From: Purshia tridentata
Lineage: Eukaryota > Streptophyta > Magnoliopsida > Rosales > Rosaceae
Length of the DNA: 64,000 nt
NCBI GenBank assembly: GCA_003254885.1
Contig: QANT01008781.1
Coordinates: forward strand, 28,903 to 92,902
Direction: 5' to 3'
Shown here piece by piece: positions 1-11,425 of this stretch (position 1 is the first letter of the stretch; every line of letters begins with the position of its first letter). The notes under the pieces are model-generated. The model saw nothing but the letters and a program-made list of their open reading frames with translations. It was not told the origin of the DNA and did not search any database. A program made the translations under genes and the position numbers.

Positions 1-151
1 CTGTTGGTTATATCGCCATCTCTATATTGGATTATTTCCTTCATTTCAGTTTTGCTTGTTTCGTTTATTTACAAGGCTGGTACATATATGTTTGTCCATC
101 ACTATGTTTCTATTCTTATACCCTTGTATGTTTGTGTGTTCTTATGTGTAG

Positions 152-930
152 GAAACTATGGATGACGTTGTGATTGCCAGATTTGCACACAATGGCAAAT
201 CATTGTTACACCTTATAACTACCCGTACAACCTTTATGGAGCTATGTTCCGCAGTCGTCTCCCATTTTAATGATCTGGTGGATGGGTCGTATCAACTCCA
301 ATATTCAATTGATAATCACCCAAAATGTATGTTGCAGACTGACATGGACTTGAAAATGCTTCACATGGAATTTTCCAGCAAGAGTAAACACTCAGTCGAT
401 ATACAAATAATTGACCAGTAGTGTCTCCGGGTTTGTACCAATAGTGGCAATGGCATAAGTACTCAATCGTTTGCTGCTGAAGGCTAGATGCACACTGATG
501 GGGATGATTTTTTGGGTAAGTATGCAACCCCGTCCAAAAAATGTACCTATTAGACCCGTGGAGAAGCTATATTCAACATGTTGGCCAGAAATTCGATGGG
601 GGGATTGAATTTAGACAAAAATTGGTGAAGTATGCTATAGAAAAAGGGTTTGTATTTAAATACATTAAGAACGACCGCGAAAGGGTCACGGCTGAATGCA
701 GTAAGAAGGCTTCAGAAGGGTGCCAGTGGTGCATGCATCTATATGCCTTACCAATGGGTACTGTTATATTAGAACGTTGGACAATGTTCACACTTGCAAA
801 GGTTGGGTGCGAGACCAAACCAGTACCATGATGACTTCGAAGACTATCTCTTCTATTTTGGTAGACCAGGTATAAACCAAGTGTTAGGTTCAAAATTTGT
901 ATTGGCAATTTCCTTGACAAAACAGTTTAC
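152..930 (+). pseudogene. MULE (MuDR-like) transposase, N-terminal part, decayed
   Basis: The frame at 158-421 begins MDDVVIARFAHNGK after a likely intron acceptor (TGTGTAG) and resembles the short N-terminal domain of plant MuDR-type transposases. The frame at 541-831 carries the typical Mutator DNA-binding block: VGQKFDGGIEFRQKLVKYA, then a KNDRERVTAEC stretch and a GCQW motif near where a zinc-binding Cys cluster is expected. A stop at 419-421 and loss of frame after about 830 break it. It probably continues as the core at 5310-6211, with foreign sequence between. Seen: the motifs and the breaks. Family knowledge: in MULEs this block precedes the DDE core and binds the terminal repeats. 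Inference: one transposase gene, now inactive. Confidence 0.7.
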
Positions 931-2081
931 AATCATTTTATATTTAAATCTCACACAAACTCTAGATTAAGTTAGGACCATCTGGGTGTGCAATGAAGAC
1001 TACACAACTGGTTCTACATCTCACATGCCTAAGGTAATACCCATGCCATGCATTTCACGTAACATCATTTTTTACAGGATAGTGCATGTTTTGACTAGTC
1101 TATGACATATCATACACTGCCCTTTTCTGGCTCGTGCACTATACATGCTATCTTATGTATTTAAGTGATCCCACGTGAGAGTCTTCTGTGTGGGTCACTC
1201 TCTTACATGGGTATTTGCACATGTTTGATTTTCTGACTTTTTATGATTGGGATTTTACTCTCTTCATTTATTCTGCAGCTCACATCATCTTTTATGGGCT
1301 TTCATTTGCACTATTCATCATCTTCTTCAACTTGTTTTTTCAAAAAATGGAAACTTCTAAAAATATCTCAGCCCCTTCTTATCCACATCATAGAATTCTT
1401 TTCGGAATATTCGATGGGGGGCTGTCCTGAAAGTTTGTTAGGACTTGAGCCTATCATTGGTTGCCATGTGGAAGGGTGTGTGTGTGCGTGAGTTGCTGCT
1501 GCTATAGGGTATGGGCAGCCCTTCATTTTCTCTGTCTCTCACATTTTTGGAAAGTTTTTGAATAGCTTTTGAGCTGAGGTTTTGGAGAGATCAAATGAGT
1601 ATTTTATTTTTCAAGAGTTGAAAGTTCTTCTTTGAAAAATCTTCATGTGTTCTTCTCTTGATTTGTTTTTGCTAAAAACTAAATGGGTTTTGTGTATGGG
1701 TTTTATATTACTTTAAAAGTATAAACACATCACTCTAGTTTTTAGATTTGGGTTTGTATTGGCTTTTTCAAATCTTGGTTGTTTGAAGGAGTTGATCTTG
1801 GTAACCTGAAAAATTGCATATCACTTTCATATCCAAAATCCTCATGCAAGCTGTAAATTGGTGCTGCGAGTTGATGAACTAAAGGATCAGCTGCCAGTGA
1901 CGCATTTGCCTCTGGGCTTGTTGGTTGATGGTTGCACAAAGTGGGTATGCTACTTAGCTTTAGAGTAGGTAAATGACTTTGTGTGCTGATATTGACTTTG
2001 CATTGAACCTCAACATATTGGATTGCCCGGTCAGTGGATAAGACCCCCAGTTTTTTAACCCTTTAAGGTTTTTCTGAGTGA
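931..2081. other. Non-coding stretch between the two halves of the MULE
   Basis: No convincing gene. The two short frames at 1188-1491 overlap and look like chance. The last 100 bases (TAAGACCCCCAG, then GGTTTTTCTGAGTG) resemble the 3' part of a copia-type LTR, and that sequence resumes at 4963 beyond the solo LTR. This stretch is therefore probably an older insertion in the MULE. Confidence 0.35.
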
Positions 2082-2086
2082 ACAAC

Positions 2087-4957
2087 TGTAACACCCCGCA
2101 CTTTTCAAAGTGGTTTTGAAAAGCTTTTTAAAGGTTTTCAGGATTTTATTGGAAAGGTAAAATGTTTTAAGCGTTTTTCAAATTTTAAAGTTTGACTTTT
2201 AAACTTGGGGCAAAAAGTTGACTTTTTGTTCGGGAGGACTTTTTGCGTTGACTTTGGGTTCGCTGGAAAGGTCTCGTCCTCACGAGTTCGTAGACACGTA
2301 GCATGCATCAAACGGAGCTACGGTTTCGAAGTTACGGACGTGTGAAGGGAGGGGCAAGATTGTAATTTTGAAAAAGTTGGATTTTAAAAAGGGGCACAGA
2401 ACCCCAGAAAATTCAGACAGCATTTGTTCTCTCCTCTCTCCCGAAACCTCTCCCCCTTTCGCGACTTTCTCTCCCAACTGGAGCTTTCGCCGGCGCGTGG
2501 GGGAGCGTCCGGAAGCGGCCGGAGCCGATCTTCGGCTCGCCGTGCTCGGCTCTCTCCCTTCTTCCTTTCGATGGTGGCGGCTCCCCGTGAAACAGCCCAG
2601 AACTCGAGAATTCGCGCTTGCACAGTCGGCGTCACGGCAGCGATCTCGGCGATTCCGGCGACGACGCGACCTCCCACCTTCCCAGATCTCTTCCTCTCGT
2701 CGAGCCCAGCGTGTTGGTGGGTTCGATTGACCCGTTGGACCACCGTGGGAGGCGGATCGGAGCTAGGGAGGCCGACGGCTTTCCGGCCAGTTTTTCTCGT
2801 TTTCCGGCCACTTTTGGCCGTCGACCCAGTTGACCGCCCGTTGACCGTCGTGGGACTCGCTGCGTGTGACGGTTCCAGCGACCGTTTTCTGTGTTTTTGG
2901 CCTCGAGCCAACCACCCGAGCTTGTGAGTGAGTTTGGGTGAGTTCTCGGACTTTCCGTGTGTTTTCCAAGGGTCGGGTAGCCACCGTGCGTGGTGGTTCG
3001 TGATTTTTGGCTTGGTTGTGAAATTCTGGTTTGTTTCTTGGACTATCTGGTCTTAACAGGTACTCGGCACGGGAATTTGTATCTCGGATGCCGTTATGCT
3101 GCCAGATTTTAAAATCCGAGCAAAGGAGCCACGAAGGGCAGTTTAGTCTTTTCGCGTGGTCACGGTGAGTGAACCTAAGATCCTTTAAATTCTCAGTTTA
3201 ATTAGTTACTTGGTTGCTTGTGAGTTGTTTGTTTTGGTTGCTGGTTACTAGTTAAGAGGGGTACGGAATTAGGAATGGAATTTCCGAGGATTTAAAGGAT
3301 TGATTGAGGACTAAGTAAGGATTTAGTGGTTTGTTGAGGACCGGTGAGTCCAGGTGGAGACTTTTGGTTAGGATTGGGATTCTCGGGGGGTTTAAGGTTA
3401 TTGCCTTTAAAAGTGATTTAGTGTGGATTGTTGGTTTTGGAAATTGATTTTGAGAACTCAGTTTATTCTTGGTTAAAGATAAAGGTTTGATTTTATTTAT
3501 CAGTTTTTGGTAACATTTGGTTCTTTAAGAAAGGATTTAATTTTAAGTTTGAGCTTGGGTTAACTTTCTCGTGATATCAAAAGGTTTTAAACCTGGCTTT
3601 CGGTGATTTGAAATGGAAATGTCCTTTTCGGATTTGTACGGTTTTCGGAGCACCCAATTGGTACTCGTTCAGCTTCTCGGATTATATAGGTCTTTGGGAC
3701 CCATCACGGCACACACATAGGCTTTGGGCCATGTGTCGGGATGCCTTGCCCTTTGGGGGCGGCCCTGCGTGCACATACGGCAGTTGTTAGCCCTGCATGT
3801 GTATGACAGACCCTGGCTCTGCACATGTACGGCAGGATATTGGCCCTGCATGCGTACGGCAAGTCGTAGGCCCTGCGCATGTACGACAGGATTATTGGCC
3901 CTGCATGCGTACGGCAGGTTGTGAGCCCTGCGCATGTACGGCAGGTTAGCTGGATGTGAATTGGGTGATGGTTTTACTTATCTTGTCAGCTTACAGTTGT
4001 TCTTGCGAATTATAGATTTCAGTTCTTAATTGATATTTTAAGAACTTGACCAGTTTTATTGATTTATCAGAGTTTTCAGTTCTTGTTTTATAAATTGGGA
4101 CTTTGATCAGCTTTATTGTTTTCTAAAAGAGTTTTGCAAATGGATTTTAAAAAGTGGATTTCTACAAAGAGTTTTCAGTGGATCTTTATAAAATGCTTTT
4201 TAGCTGGGGTATCTCAAAGCGTGTCAATGAGGTGTTGAGAAACTTTGGATTTAAAGGCTTAGGCGAGAATTGATTACCGGGGTTTGAGTAACAAAGGTTA
4301 TTTGAGGATAGTGGAAGGATTAATTGAGGTTTAAGTTGGTTCTGAATGGATATCGAGGATTCTAAGATTATTGGAGAATCTAGTGGGATTCTAAGTCAGG
4401 ACCTTATGATGTAATTTAAGGTGATTTTCAGTTTAGGGGATCAATTGAGGATAATTGAGATATTACAGATTTGGGACAATGAATTGGATTGGGTAGAGGA
4501 TTGGTGGTCAGGTTAAGGGTTATGATTTATGATTTGTGATTTGAGGCTTAAATTGGATTATGATTGATCATTTTATTTGAGTTTAATTTGAGGTTTTCAG
4601 TTAGATTTCACTCACACGAGCTCTAGTGAGCTTACTGGGTTTGTGTGTAAACCCGGTGCACCTATGGTTGGGTGCAGGGTTTGGTTTTGCAGGTTGAGCA
4701 AGCTGAGGAGGCAGTGGAGAGAAGACGAGGCAGTGGGACCAGCAGTGTTTCAGAAAGTTGTTTTAAAGTTGATTTTTATGTAAAAGGGTTTTACAGCTTG
4801 TTTTTATAAATGTGTTTTGTGACTTACAGTTGTTTCAGTAAATTATTTGATATTCATGGCTCACAGTTTCAGAAGAAAAAGGGCCCACAGCTTCAGGAAA
4901 CAGTTTCAGTTTTCAGGTTCAGTTGGTGTTCACGTGCCCGAGGGTCGGGGCGTGACA
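2087..4957 (+). mobile_element. Solo LTR A, Ty3/gypsy-like, 2.87 kb
   Basis: It starts TGTAACACCCCGC and ends GGGGCGTGACA, and is flanked by the perfect 5 bp duplication ACAAC (2082-2086 and 4958-4962). No gag or pol is present, so this is a solo LTR left by LTR-LTR recombination. It is one of four related LTRs here (others at 6344-8615, 40713-43291, 57678-60509). All share a GC-rich leader-like block (here about 2400-2930) and a conserved box beginning GGTCTTTGGGACCCATCAC. A tandem array of about 27 bp units follows the box (3765-3945). This copy has seven units where the others have five. The assignment to Ty3/gypsy, possibly the Tekay/Del group, rests on the TGTAACG start and LTR length only. 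Confidence 0.88.
3765..3945 (+). repeat. 27 bp tandem array inside solo LTR A (7 units)
   Basis: Units of 26-28 bp follow the pattern CCCTGC, a variable 2-4 bases, CATGTACGGCAGG and a short spacer. Alternate units differ slightly (TGCATGCGTACGGC versus TGCGCATGTACGGC), so the higher-order unit is a dimer of about 54 bp. The last two dimers are near copies of each other, which explains the expansion from five to seven units. Confidence 0.8.
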
Positions 4958-4962
4958 ACAAC

Positions 4963-5309
4963 TTGTTTGTTTTCTCCTTGTGATTGTTGCGTTTATTTGG
5001 CATTTGTATAACTTGTGTTTAATTCTTTGTCATACACTTTGAGACCTTGGTATATGCTTGATAATATTTCAATTGATGAACTGAATCTAACCTATCATCA
5101 TACACCTCACTTTAGTTGTGGCTAGCACTGGGATACCTATTTTGATGGATCCTTGAGTGCCTAGGTTGTCACTCCTCATATGAGTATTTGAACTATTTGC
5201 TGATTATGTTTCTTGTGTTGTGCATCTGTCGTGCAAACTAAAGTGTGTTTGATTGGTTGAGTCTTGTCAAATAGTTTTAAAATTGGGTCCGATCACTAAT
5301 CGCTGTTTT
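4963..5309. other. Non-coding sequence resuming after solo LTR A
   Basis: It continues the interrupted flank (ACTTGTTTGTTTTCTCCTTG). I see no gene. It is probably the remainder of the older insertion at 931-2081. Confidence 0.35.
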
Positions 5310-6211
5310 ACTTAGGTGCTTTAGGGTGTTAAAGCACTTTATACCAAACTTCACCAAGCCATTGCTCAAACCAATTGAAATTGTCAAGGATGTTACAAAA
5401 AACTATGGGTTGGATATTGCGTACCACCAAGCATGGTATGGTAATGAGCTAGCTAAGAATGCAGTTCTTGGCGGTGATACCTTGCAGTATCAGCAAATGA
5501 GGTGGTACGTTGATTGTTTGAAAAACCAATCCAAATTCGCATTGTATTCTAGAGTGTGATCAGTGCACTTCCCGTTTTAAGCAGTTGTTCATTGCATATG
5601 GTGCTTGTATTGATGGCTTTCAATATTGTCGTCCACTCCTGTTTCTAGATGGTATATTTGTGAAGAATAAATACAAAGGCATTTTGCTCGCAGCTACTGG
5701 AAAAAAAGGAAAACAAGGTTAGCGGTCTCTTGTTTGCATTTGAGGATGAAATTAATGTAAGACTACAACTAATTAAACCCATTTCACTGTTTTTACATGT
5801 AGGTTTTCACCCCCTAGTGTTCGCCATGGTAGATATTGAGAATGAGGCTAATTGGACCTAGGTTTTGGAAAATTGCACCACTGTTTATCCCCACAAGACC
5901 ACACCATAACTTTTATTTTTGACCATAACAAAGGGCTCCTTGAGTCTATTGGGAAGGGTTTTAATGGTCACCATCATGCATTTTGCTTACAACACCTGAA
6001 AGAGAACTTGAAGATTAAGTTACCTAGCCATGCTCGTCAATTCCGAGACTATATAGGCTTCATTTGCTCAACAAAAGTGCATATGCGTCAACCCTAGAGG
6101 TATTCGAGTTTAACTATGCACATTGTGGAATAACGGTGGTAAGAGGATACAAGACTTATTAAAAGCTTTGCCTAAGGAGAATTGGTCCAATGCCTTCTTC
6201 AGGGGACAGAG
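5310..6211 (+). pseudogene. MULE transposase catalytic core, decayed
   Basis: Frame 5326-5559 (KDVTKNYGLDIAYHQAWYG) is the typical lead-in to the MULE DDE domain. It continues in other frames as a CRPLLFLDG block with the first catalytic Asp (about 5630-5655). Next come an ILLAATGKKG block, a VFAMVDIENEANW block (about 5820-5862), ITFIFDHNKGLLESIG with the second Asp, and HHHAFCLQHLKENL (frame 5852-6097). A further piece, LPKENWSNAFFRGQRYE, ends near 6211, just before a GTATGA donor-like sequence. Frameshifts near 5560 and 5730 and stops inside the core show it is dead. Established: these blocks define the plant MuDR/FAR1-related transposase family. The 3' end is missing at the N of position 6343. 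Confidence 0.8.
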
Positions 6212-6342
6212 GTATGAACTAATGATCTTATCTCACACACATTTTCTGGTGGGGGGGTTCTAAGTGTAACTTTTTGTTTGTTTGTGCATAAGTTATTAGT
6301 ACATTCGTCCATAACTTATGCAGCCACTATTTGTTCATTCTT

Positions 6343-6343
6343 N
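6343..6343. other. Single N, probable gap
   Basis: The sequence to the left is the MULE intron-like tail. The sequence to the right is the interior of solo LTR B. By comparison with LTR C, roughly 250 bases of the LTR terminus and its target duplication are missing at this point. Confidence 0.7.
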
Positions 6344-8615
6344 GCGGTAGTCCAACTACTATAAATAGTAAAATTAGATAATACGTTAGGGGGGAAATTA
6401 CAAGTTTCTACAGTCTACGGAATCCTCGACGCGTCTCCTGCTCGACCGCTCCACCGTAGTTACTTGGGGGAAATTTTAAAAGAAAACCAGAAGAGGTAAA
6501 CGTGAGACAACCTAGTGAGTGGACAAAATAAAACAATTTTTACAATTAACCGAAAAATTTACATAAGGATCGCACAAACTTTGCATGAAAACCCCCAGTT
6601 TTTGAAATGGATTTAAAATGTTCGTTAACAAATCATTTGGACAAAACTAATAAAATACTTTGCGATTTCTCAATTTGAAAGAACGAAAATTTTATTATGC
6701 ATAACTCCAAGAATTTCCTCGCATAAACAAAATATTAAGATTTAAAACGAATATTCCGCTCGCTCCCAACTTCCCCGTATAGCCTGCCGTACATGCGCAG
6801 GGCCCATAGCCTGCCATACGCATGCAGGGCGATATCCTGCCGTACATGTGCAGAGCTGGAGTCTGTCATACACATGCAGGGCCAATATCCTGCCGTACGT
6901 GCGCACAGGGCCGCCCCCAAAGGGCAAAGCATCCCGACACACGGCCCAAAGCCTATGTGTGTGCCGTGATGGGTCCCAAAGACCTATTAAAGCTGATCAT
7001 CTGAAGGGTACTGCAAAGGGTGGTTTGAAAATCCTTTTTCCCATAAAGCTCTTTTCGCCCATAAAAACATAAAAACTTTCTAATATTGTAAAATCATTAT
7101 AAAATCCCTTTTTCGATAACCAAACCCGAAATATTTCACGATACGAATAACCACATATGTTTACTTTAAGAAATCATAATGTTTCCAAGTACGTCAAATC
7201 CATTTCCATACTCAAGAATCGAATAATATTTCTCGATTAATAAACTCAANGACTACGCAAAACATACGAAAATGAATTAAATTTAAAACTTGAGAACTTA
7301 AACAAAAATGAAGTCCACTCACAGTCAAGGAGTCTAGTCACGTTGCTCGGCTGGGTCGCCTTCACTCTCGGGTGTCGTCCCTATAAGAAAAAAAAATACG
7401 TCATTAGTTCCTTCATTTAAAGTGTCCGTCTATGTCTAAAGTTTGGGGTTTCGCTAACCTAAGTCTTTTCTATACCACCCAAGTTAATAGCTCGTTTAAT
7501 AAAGTCTAAACTCCACGACAATTTCTAAATTCCACGACTAATGGGTCGGACTAACCTCAACCCCACACAAAGTGCCGTTTTCAACCCCAATTTCACCATT
7601 TCCGCCTTTTCCTTCGAACCCATCATTCCACACCCCAAATTTGATTTCCAAATGATGGTAATTAGCTAAAATACCACTAATTTATATCAATTCCCCAATT
7701 TCCGACATCTCAAGAGAATCCGAAATGGGTTCCAATTCCTAAATTCAATCTCTCACAATTTCTCCAAATTAAACTATCAAGCAATAAGGGAATGAAAGCT
7801 CACAAGAAGAGGAGAAAAACCCACCTAAAATCAAGGAGATTGGTGCCGGAATTTGGCCGGAATTGACGAACAAGTGGCGGCGGCTGGGTGCTTTTCCGGC
7901 ATCGTCTCGCGTCGAGGGGAGCTGCTGGCTGTCGTGGGGAGCTCGAGGTGGCTGGCCGGCAGCTGGGGAGTGATCCTCGGCCAGTTCCGTCGCCTACCGT
8001 CGCCGGAGGTGGCTGGAGCTAGAAGCTCCAGTCGCGCACGCAGGGGAGAGAGATCGGGAGAGAGAAGAGAGAGGGAGGGGCTGGGGGCGTCGGGAGGTAG
8101 CTGGCCAGCGACTGGCGACGTCGCCGGCGGTCTAGGTGGCCGGAGATGGGCTGGGGGTGGCGCAAGGAAGAGAGGGAAGGAAGTCACGGGCTGAAGGGGG
8201 GTCTGCGCGAGAAATAAAGGGGAGAGAGAGAGAGAGAATTCCAGAATTTTCTGGAATTCTAAAAGTCATTTTGCCCAAAATTACAAGTTTGCCCCTCACT
8301 TTGAACCTCCGTATTTCTCAAACCGTAGCTCCAAATGACGCATGCTACGTGTCTACGAATTCGTGGAGTCGAGCTCTACGTACTCATGTCCAAGTCAACT
8401 CTAAACTCCAAGCAATTTAAAAAGTCAACTTTGAGCTCTTTTATCACGTCCATAACGTTTTAACCGTAACTCTAAATCACCCATGCCGCATGTCTATGAA
8501 CTCGTGAGTTCGAGACCTTCCTAACGGACCCAAGGTCAAAGCTAAAATCTTATTAAATCCAAAAGTCAACGTTGGGCCCTATTATCATTTACTTAGGAAG
8601 GTACGGGTCGTTACA
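6344..8615 (-). mobile_element. Solo LTR B, minus strand, truncated at an N
   Basis: It is the reverse complement of the LTR A/C/D family. It ends on the plus strand ACGGGTCGTTACA at 8615, which is the TGTAACGACCCGT start of the family. The conserved GGACCCATCACGGCAC box lies at about 6955-6985 (reverse), with five 27 bp tandem units at 6772-6910. The GC-rich block is at 7830-8220. A block shared with LTR C, CTGCTCGACCGC near 6440, sits only about 100 bases from the left edge, so the 3' end of this LTR is lost. CTAAT follows at 8616-8620 and would be one target copy; the partner is not visible. A second N lies at 7250. Confidence 0.8.
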
Positions 8616-9300
8616 CTAATAGTATAAATTTATAATACTATGTAATAATATAGTATATACTATATACTATATAAGTATATAGTCAGTATATCACTATTAG
8701 TATATACCATTCCCTAAAGGCCCTAAACCCTATTGTATTAATGTATTTGTGTATTAATAAATGTTTAGGATATGATATATATTATATAATGTATACTATA
8801 GAGGTATATACTATATACTATAACTATAACTATAACCTAACCCTCCTAAGGTTTAGGTCCTTAGGATATGGTATATCATATATTATATATAATAGTCTAA
8901 TACTATAAGTTTATAACCTTATAATTATGATAATATAAAGGTTTAGGTTATTTTTAAATACTTTTTATATGAAAATGTAGTATATAAATGAAAACACATA
9001 TAAACTATTATAAATTTATAACTATATAAGTGTATACTATATACTATATACTAGAAAAAATATTACATTATGTAATAAAAAGTCCAAACCTCAAACCCCA
9101 AAATACCCTAAACCTTAACAATTAATAAAACATATTACATTATTTAATTATTATATTTACAATATAGTAATATAATTATGTAATAAAAAGTCTAAACCCA
9201 AAACATATCCCATTTTAATATTTGATGGGGTCCATTAGTAAAAAAAGGCCCAAAATACCAAAAAAAAAAACCTAAAAAAAGGCCCAACTAGAGTTTCGGT
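8616..9300. repeat. AT-rich low-complexity stretch
   Basis: Dominated by TATATACTATATAC-type runs and A/T tracts with scattered short CCTAAACC motifs. No coding frame of interest. It may be the interior of the non-autonomous hAT-like element whose end is at 9301-9453. Confidence 0.6.
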
Positions 9301-9453
9301 TCGGGCCCAAGCCGGACCGGTTCAGACCGAAAATTCGGTCTACCGGAATGTCGGTCTCGATCCCGGTCTTCTATTAGGCCTACCGAAAAGGTCCGGTCCA
9401 ATCTTCTGGTTAGTGCATTTCGGTCCGGTCCGGTCCGGTCTCCCACCCCTAAT
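9301..9453. mobile_element. One end of a hAT-like non-autonomous element
   Basis: A block of repeated CGGTCCGG/CCGGTC motifs ends CCCACCCCTAA, the mirror of a TTAGGGGTGGG-type hAT terminal repeat. The opposite end is not visible, possibly lost at the 6343 gap or across LTR B. Confidence 0.5.
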
Positions 9454-9682
9454 TTTCATAGATTCGGGGTGGGCTTTGATGTTAAAGAAATATAAATACC
9501 TTTTTCATTTATATAGCCTTATTAATATAAGAAATATATATTTGAAATCCTTTGAGATCTGCAAGAGAAAGGCTGAAGATCATTAACTTTGATATAATAT
9601 AGTTTACACTCAAAAGTCCACGAAAGTCTATCATTTAATGAATTCTTTATATTTCAATGACTTTTTGAATACCATATAATTT
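9454..9682. other. Non-coding A/T-rich sequence
   Basis: No gene is seen. Phrases such as AATGACTTTTTGAATACC recur in related form near 11500 (TTGATTGAATACCACTAGAC). This suggests one older MITE split by the later insertions at 9683-11425. Confidence 0.35.
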
Positions 9683-10370
9683 TTAGAGTTTTTAATTTAA
9701 ACCCCTAACTACCAAAAAACTTTTCCTAAACCCCCACCCATCTAGAAACTCTCCTAAAATTTCATAAAACTTACAATATTTTTTTAACCTTCTAATGCGC
9801 TCTAATTCGCACGCTGACGTGGACTTACGCACTCTTATGCCGGCTGACGCATTCTAACCACGCGCTTAGTGTAACTGTATTTTAAAAAACAATTATACTA
9901 AAAATAAATTTCAGAAATACAATTACACTAAAAAATAGCTACATCAATATTTTTCAACATAAAAAAACAATAATTATATCATTACTTGACAAAATGAAAA
10001 AATAAATCATTTAGTTCACTAAAAACTAAATTCAATTTCACAAAACATAATTTTACTCAAAACAGTTTCACTAAAAATTGAATTCACTTTCACAGTTTCA
10101 GTTAATTAAAAAAATGGTATTAAAATAAACTGAACTTTTGAAATTCAGTTCCAATGTAACTGTTTTTCTAAAATTCTGTTCTAGTTGTAGTGTAACTGTA
10201 TTTTTGACATACAGTTACACTGGGCGTGCATCAAAATGCGGTAGAGCATGTTACAACACATCAGAACCCATTAGAAAGGTGAAAAAGATATTATAACTTT
10301 TAGGAGGTTTTGGAAGAGTTTATAGATGAGTGGAGGTTTAATAAAAAAATTAAGATTTTAAAATTACAGA
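9683..10370. mobile_element. Long inverted-repeat element (MULE-MITE-like)
   Basis: The left arm, about 9683-9900, and the right arm, about 10195-10370, are imperfect inverted copies. The left reads AACCCCTAACTACC... and CACCCATCTAGAAACTC; the right, reversed, reads AACCTCCACTCATCTATAAACTC. Both continue inward through a CCTTCTAATG-like block to an AGTGTAACTGTATTT block. The middle is A/T rich with no frame. Long terminal inverted repeats without coding capacity fit MULE-derived MITEs. Target duplications were not resolved. Confidence 0.55.
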
Positions 10371-10569
10371 CTAAAATAAAAAAATAAAAAAAGTTAAAAA
10401 ATGGAATTTTTGAAATAAAAAATAAAATTTTATTGTAATTAAAACAAATATACACGAATTTCTAAAAAAGAAAAAGTCAACTTTAGATGGTTGTAGGTTG
10501 ACTAGGGTTTTTGGAAAATGTTAAGTATATAATTGGGGGTTTTAGGAGAGTTTAATTTTGGGTGGAAGT

Positions 10570-11420
10570 TGTTCAGGATAATTGCCACGTGCTTTAATGT
10601 CATTGGCTTACAAGAAGACATATGACTTTCATTAGTTAAGTTGGTTAGGCTTGCTGTTAGTTAGTTTCAGAGCTTAGTTAGGCTTGTATTCATTGTGAGC
10701 TATAAAGGCTGATGTACCTCATCATTTTGTAACTCAACCTAATCAATATCAAAGATTGCTCTGCTTCATTTTCCTTCGTCTACTAGTCATTCTTGCTTAT
10801 TAGTTAATCTGTGATCATAGTATCAGAGCAAGTTATCCATGTGATGTGCCCAAACGAGCCACATGTGCTCCCACGTCACCCAATATAAATTGTCCACGTG
10901 TTTGGCTTAAAATGATGCCACACGTGCGGGGGCGTGTTAAGAGATATCCCACATTGAAGATGTGAGGGCCTTGCTAGTAATTTATAAGGGTTTGGGCTAC
11001 TCCTCTCATTGCCAATTGGTTTTGAGATGGATGCCTAGATTTCTTCATGTTGGATTATGTCTCTACCAATGAGAACACAGCTGATATTCTCACAAAAGGT
11101 TTACACAGTCCTTTACACCATTTACATTGTTGCAACCTCAGGCTTGGCACCAAGCCAGAGGTTGAGGGGGGATGTTCAGGATAATTGCCATGTGCTTTAA
11201 TGTCATTGGCTTACAAGAAGACATATGGCTTTCATTAGTTAAGTTGGTTAGGCTTGCTGTTAGTTAGTTTCAGAGCTTAGTTAGGCTCGTATTCATTGTG
11301 AGCTATAAAGGCTGATGTACCTCATCATTTTGTAACTCAACCTGATCAATATCAAAGATTGCTCTGCTTCATTTTTCTTCGTCTACTAGTCATTCTTGCT
11401 TATTAGTTAATCTGTGATCA
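10570..11420 (+). mobile_element. Internally deleted copia retrotransposon, 851 bp
   Basis: Two 248 bp LTRs (10570-10817 and 11173-11420) start TGTTCAGGATAATTGCC and end CTGTGATCA. They are flanked by the 5 bp duplication GAAGT (10565-10569 and 11421-11425). The LTRs differ at only about five positions (for example CCACGTGC versus CCATGTGC), so insertion was fairly recent. A primer-binding site of TATCAGAGC type follows the left LTR. The 355 bp interior keeps only the end of a copia RNase H region (TNENTADILTKGL near 11062-11100) and a purine-rich tract GAGGTTGAGGGGGGA before the right LTR. A middle block with the phrase GAGATATCCCACATTGAAGATG resembles sequence from another LTR family. Confidence 0.9.
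10818..10829 (+). promoter_or_regulatory. Primer-binding site of the deleted copia element
   Basis: TAGTATCAGAGC lies directly after the left LTR. It differs by one base from the TGGTATCAGAGC initiator-Met tRNA complement common in plant copia elements. Confidence 0.6.
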
Positions 11421-11425
11421 GAAGT

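Noticed and set aside
2384-2911. Long overlapping frames on both strands (up to 175 aa) in GC-rich sequence
   Set aside because: They lie in the leader-like block of solo LTR A. Homologous blocks in LTRs B, C and D do not keep the same frame, and the peptides are low-complexity Arg/Ser/Pro.
3608-3935. Cys/Ala/Leu-rich frames over the 27 bp array, also at 6735-7072, 42374-42696 and 59506-59863
   Set aside because: Produced by a tandem repeat whose unit length, 27, is a multiple of three, so stops are avoided by chance.
3765-3945. Regularly spaced repeats reminiscent of a CRISPR array
   Set aside because: Units are contiguous with no unique spacers, lie inside an LTR, and the genome is a plant.
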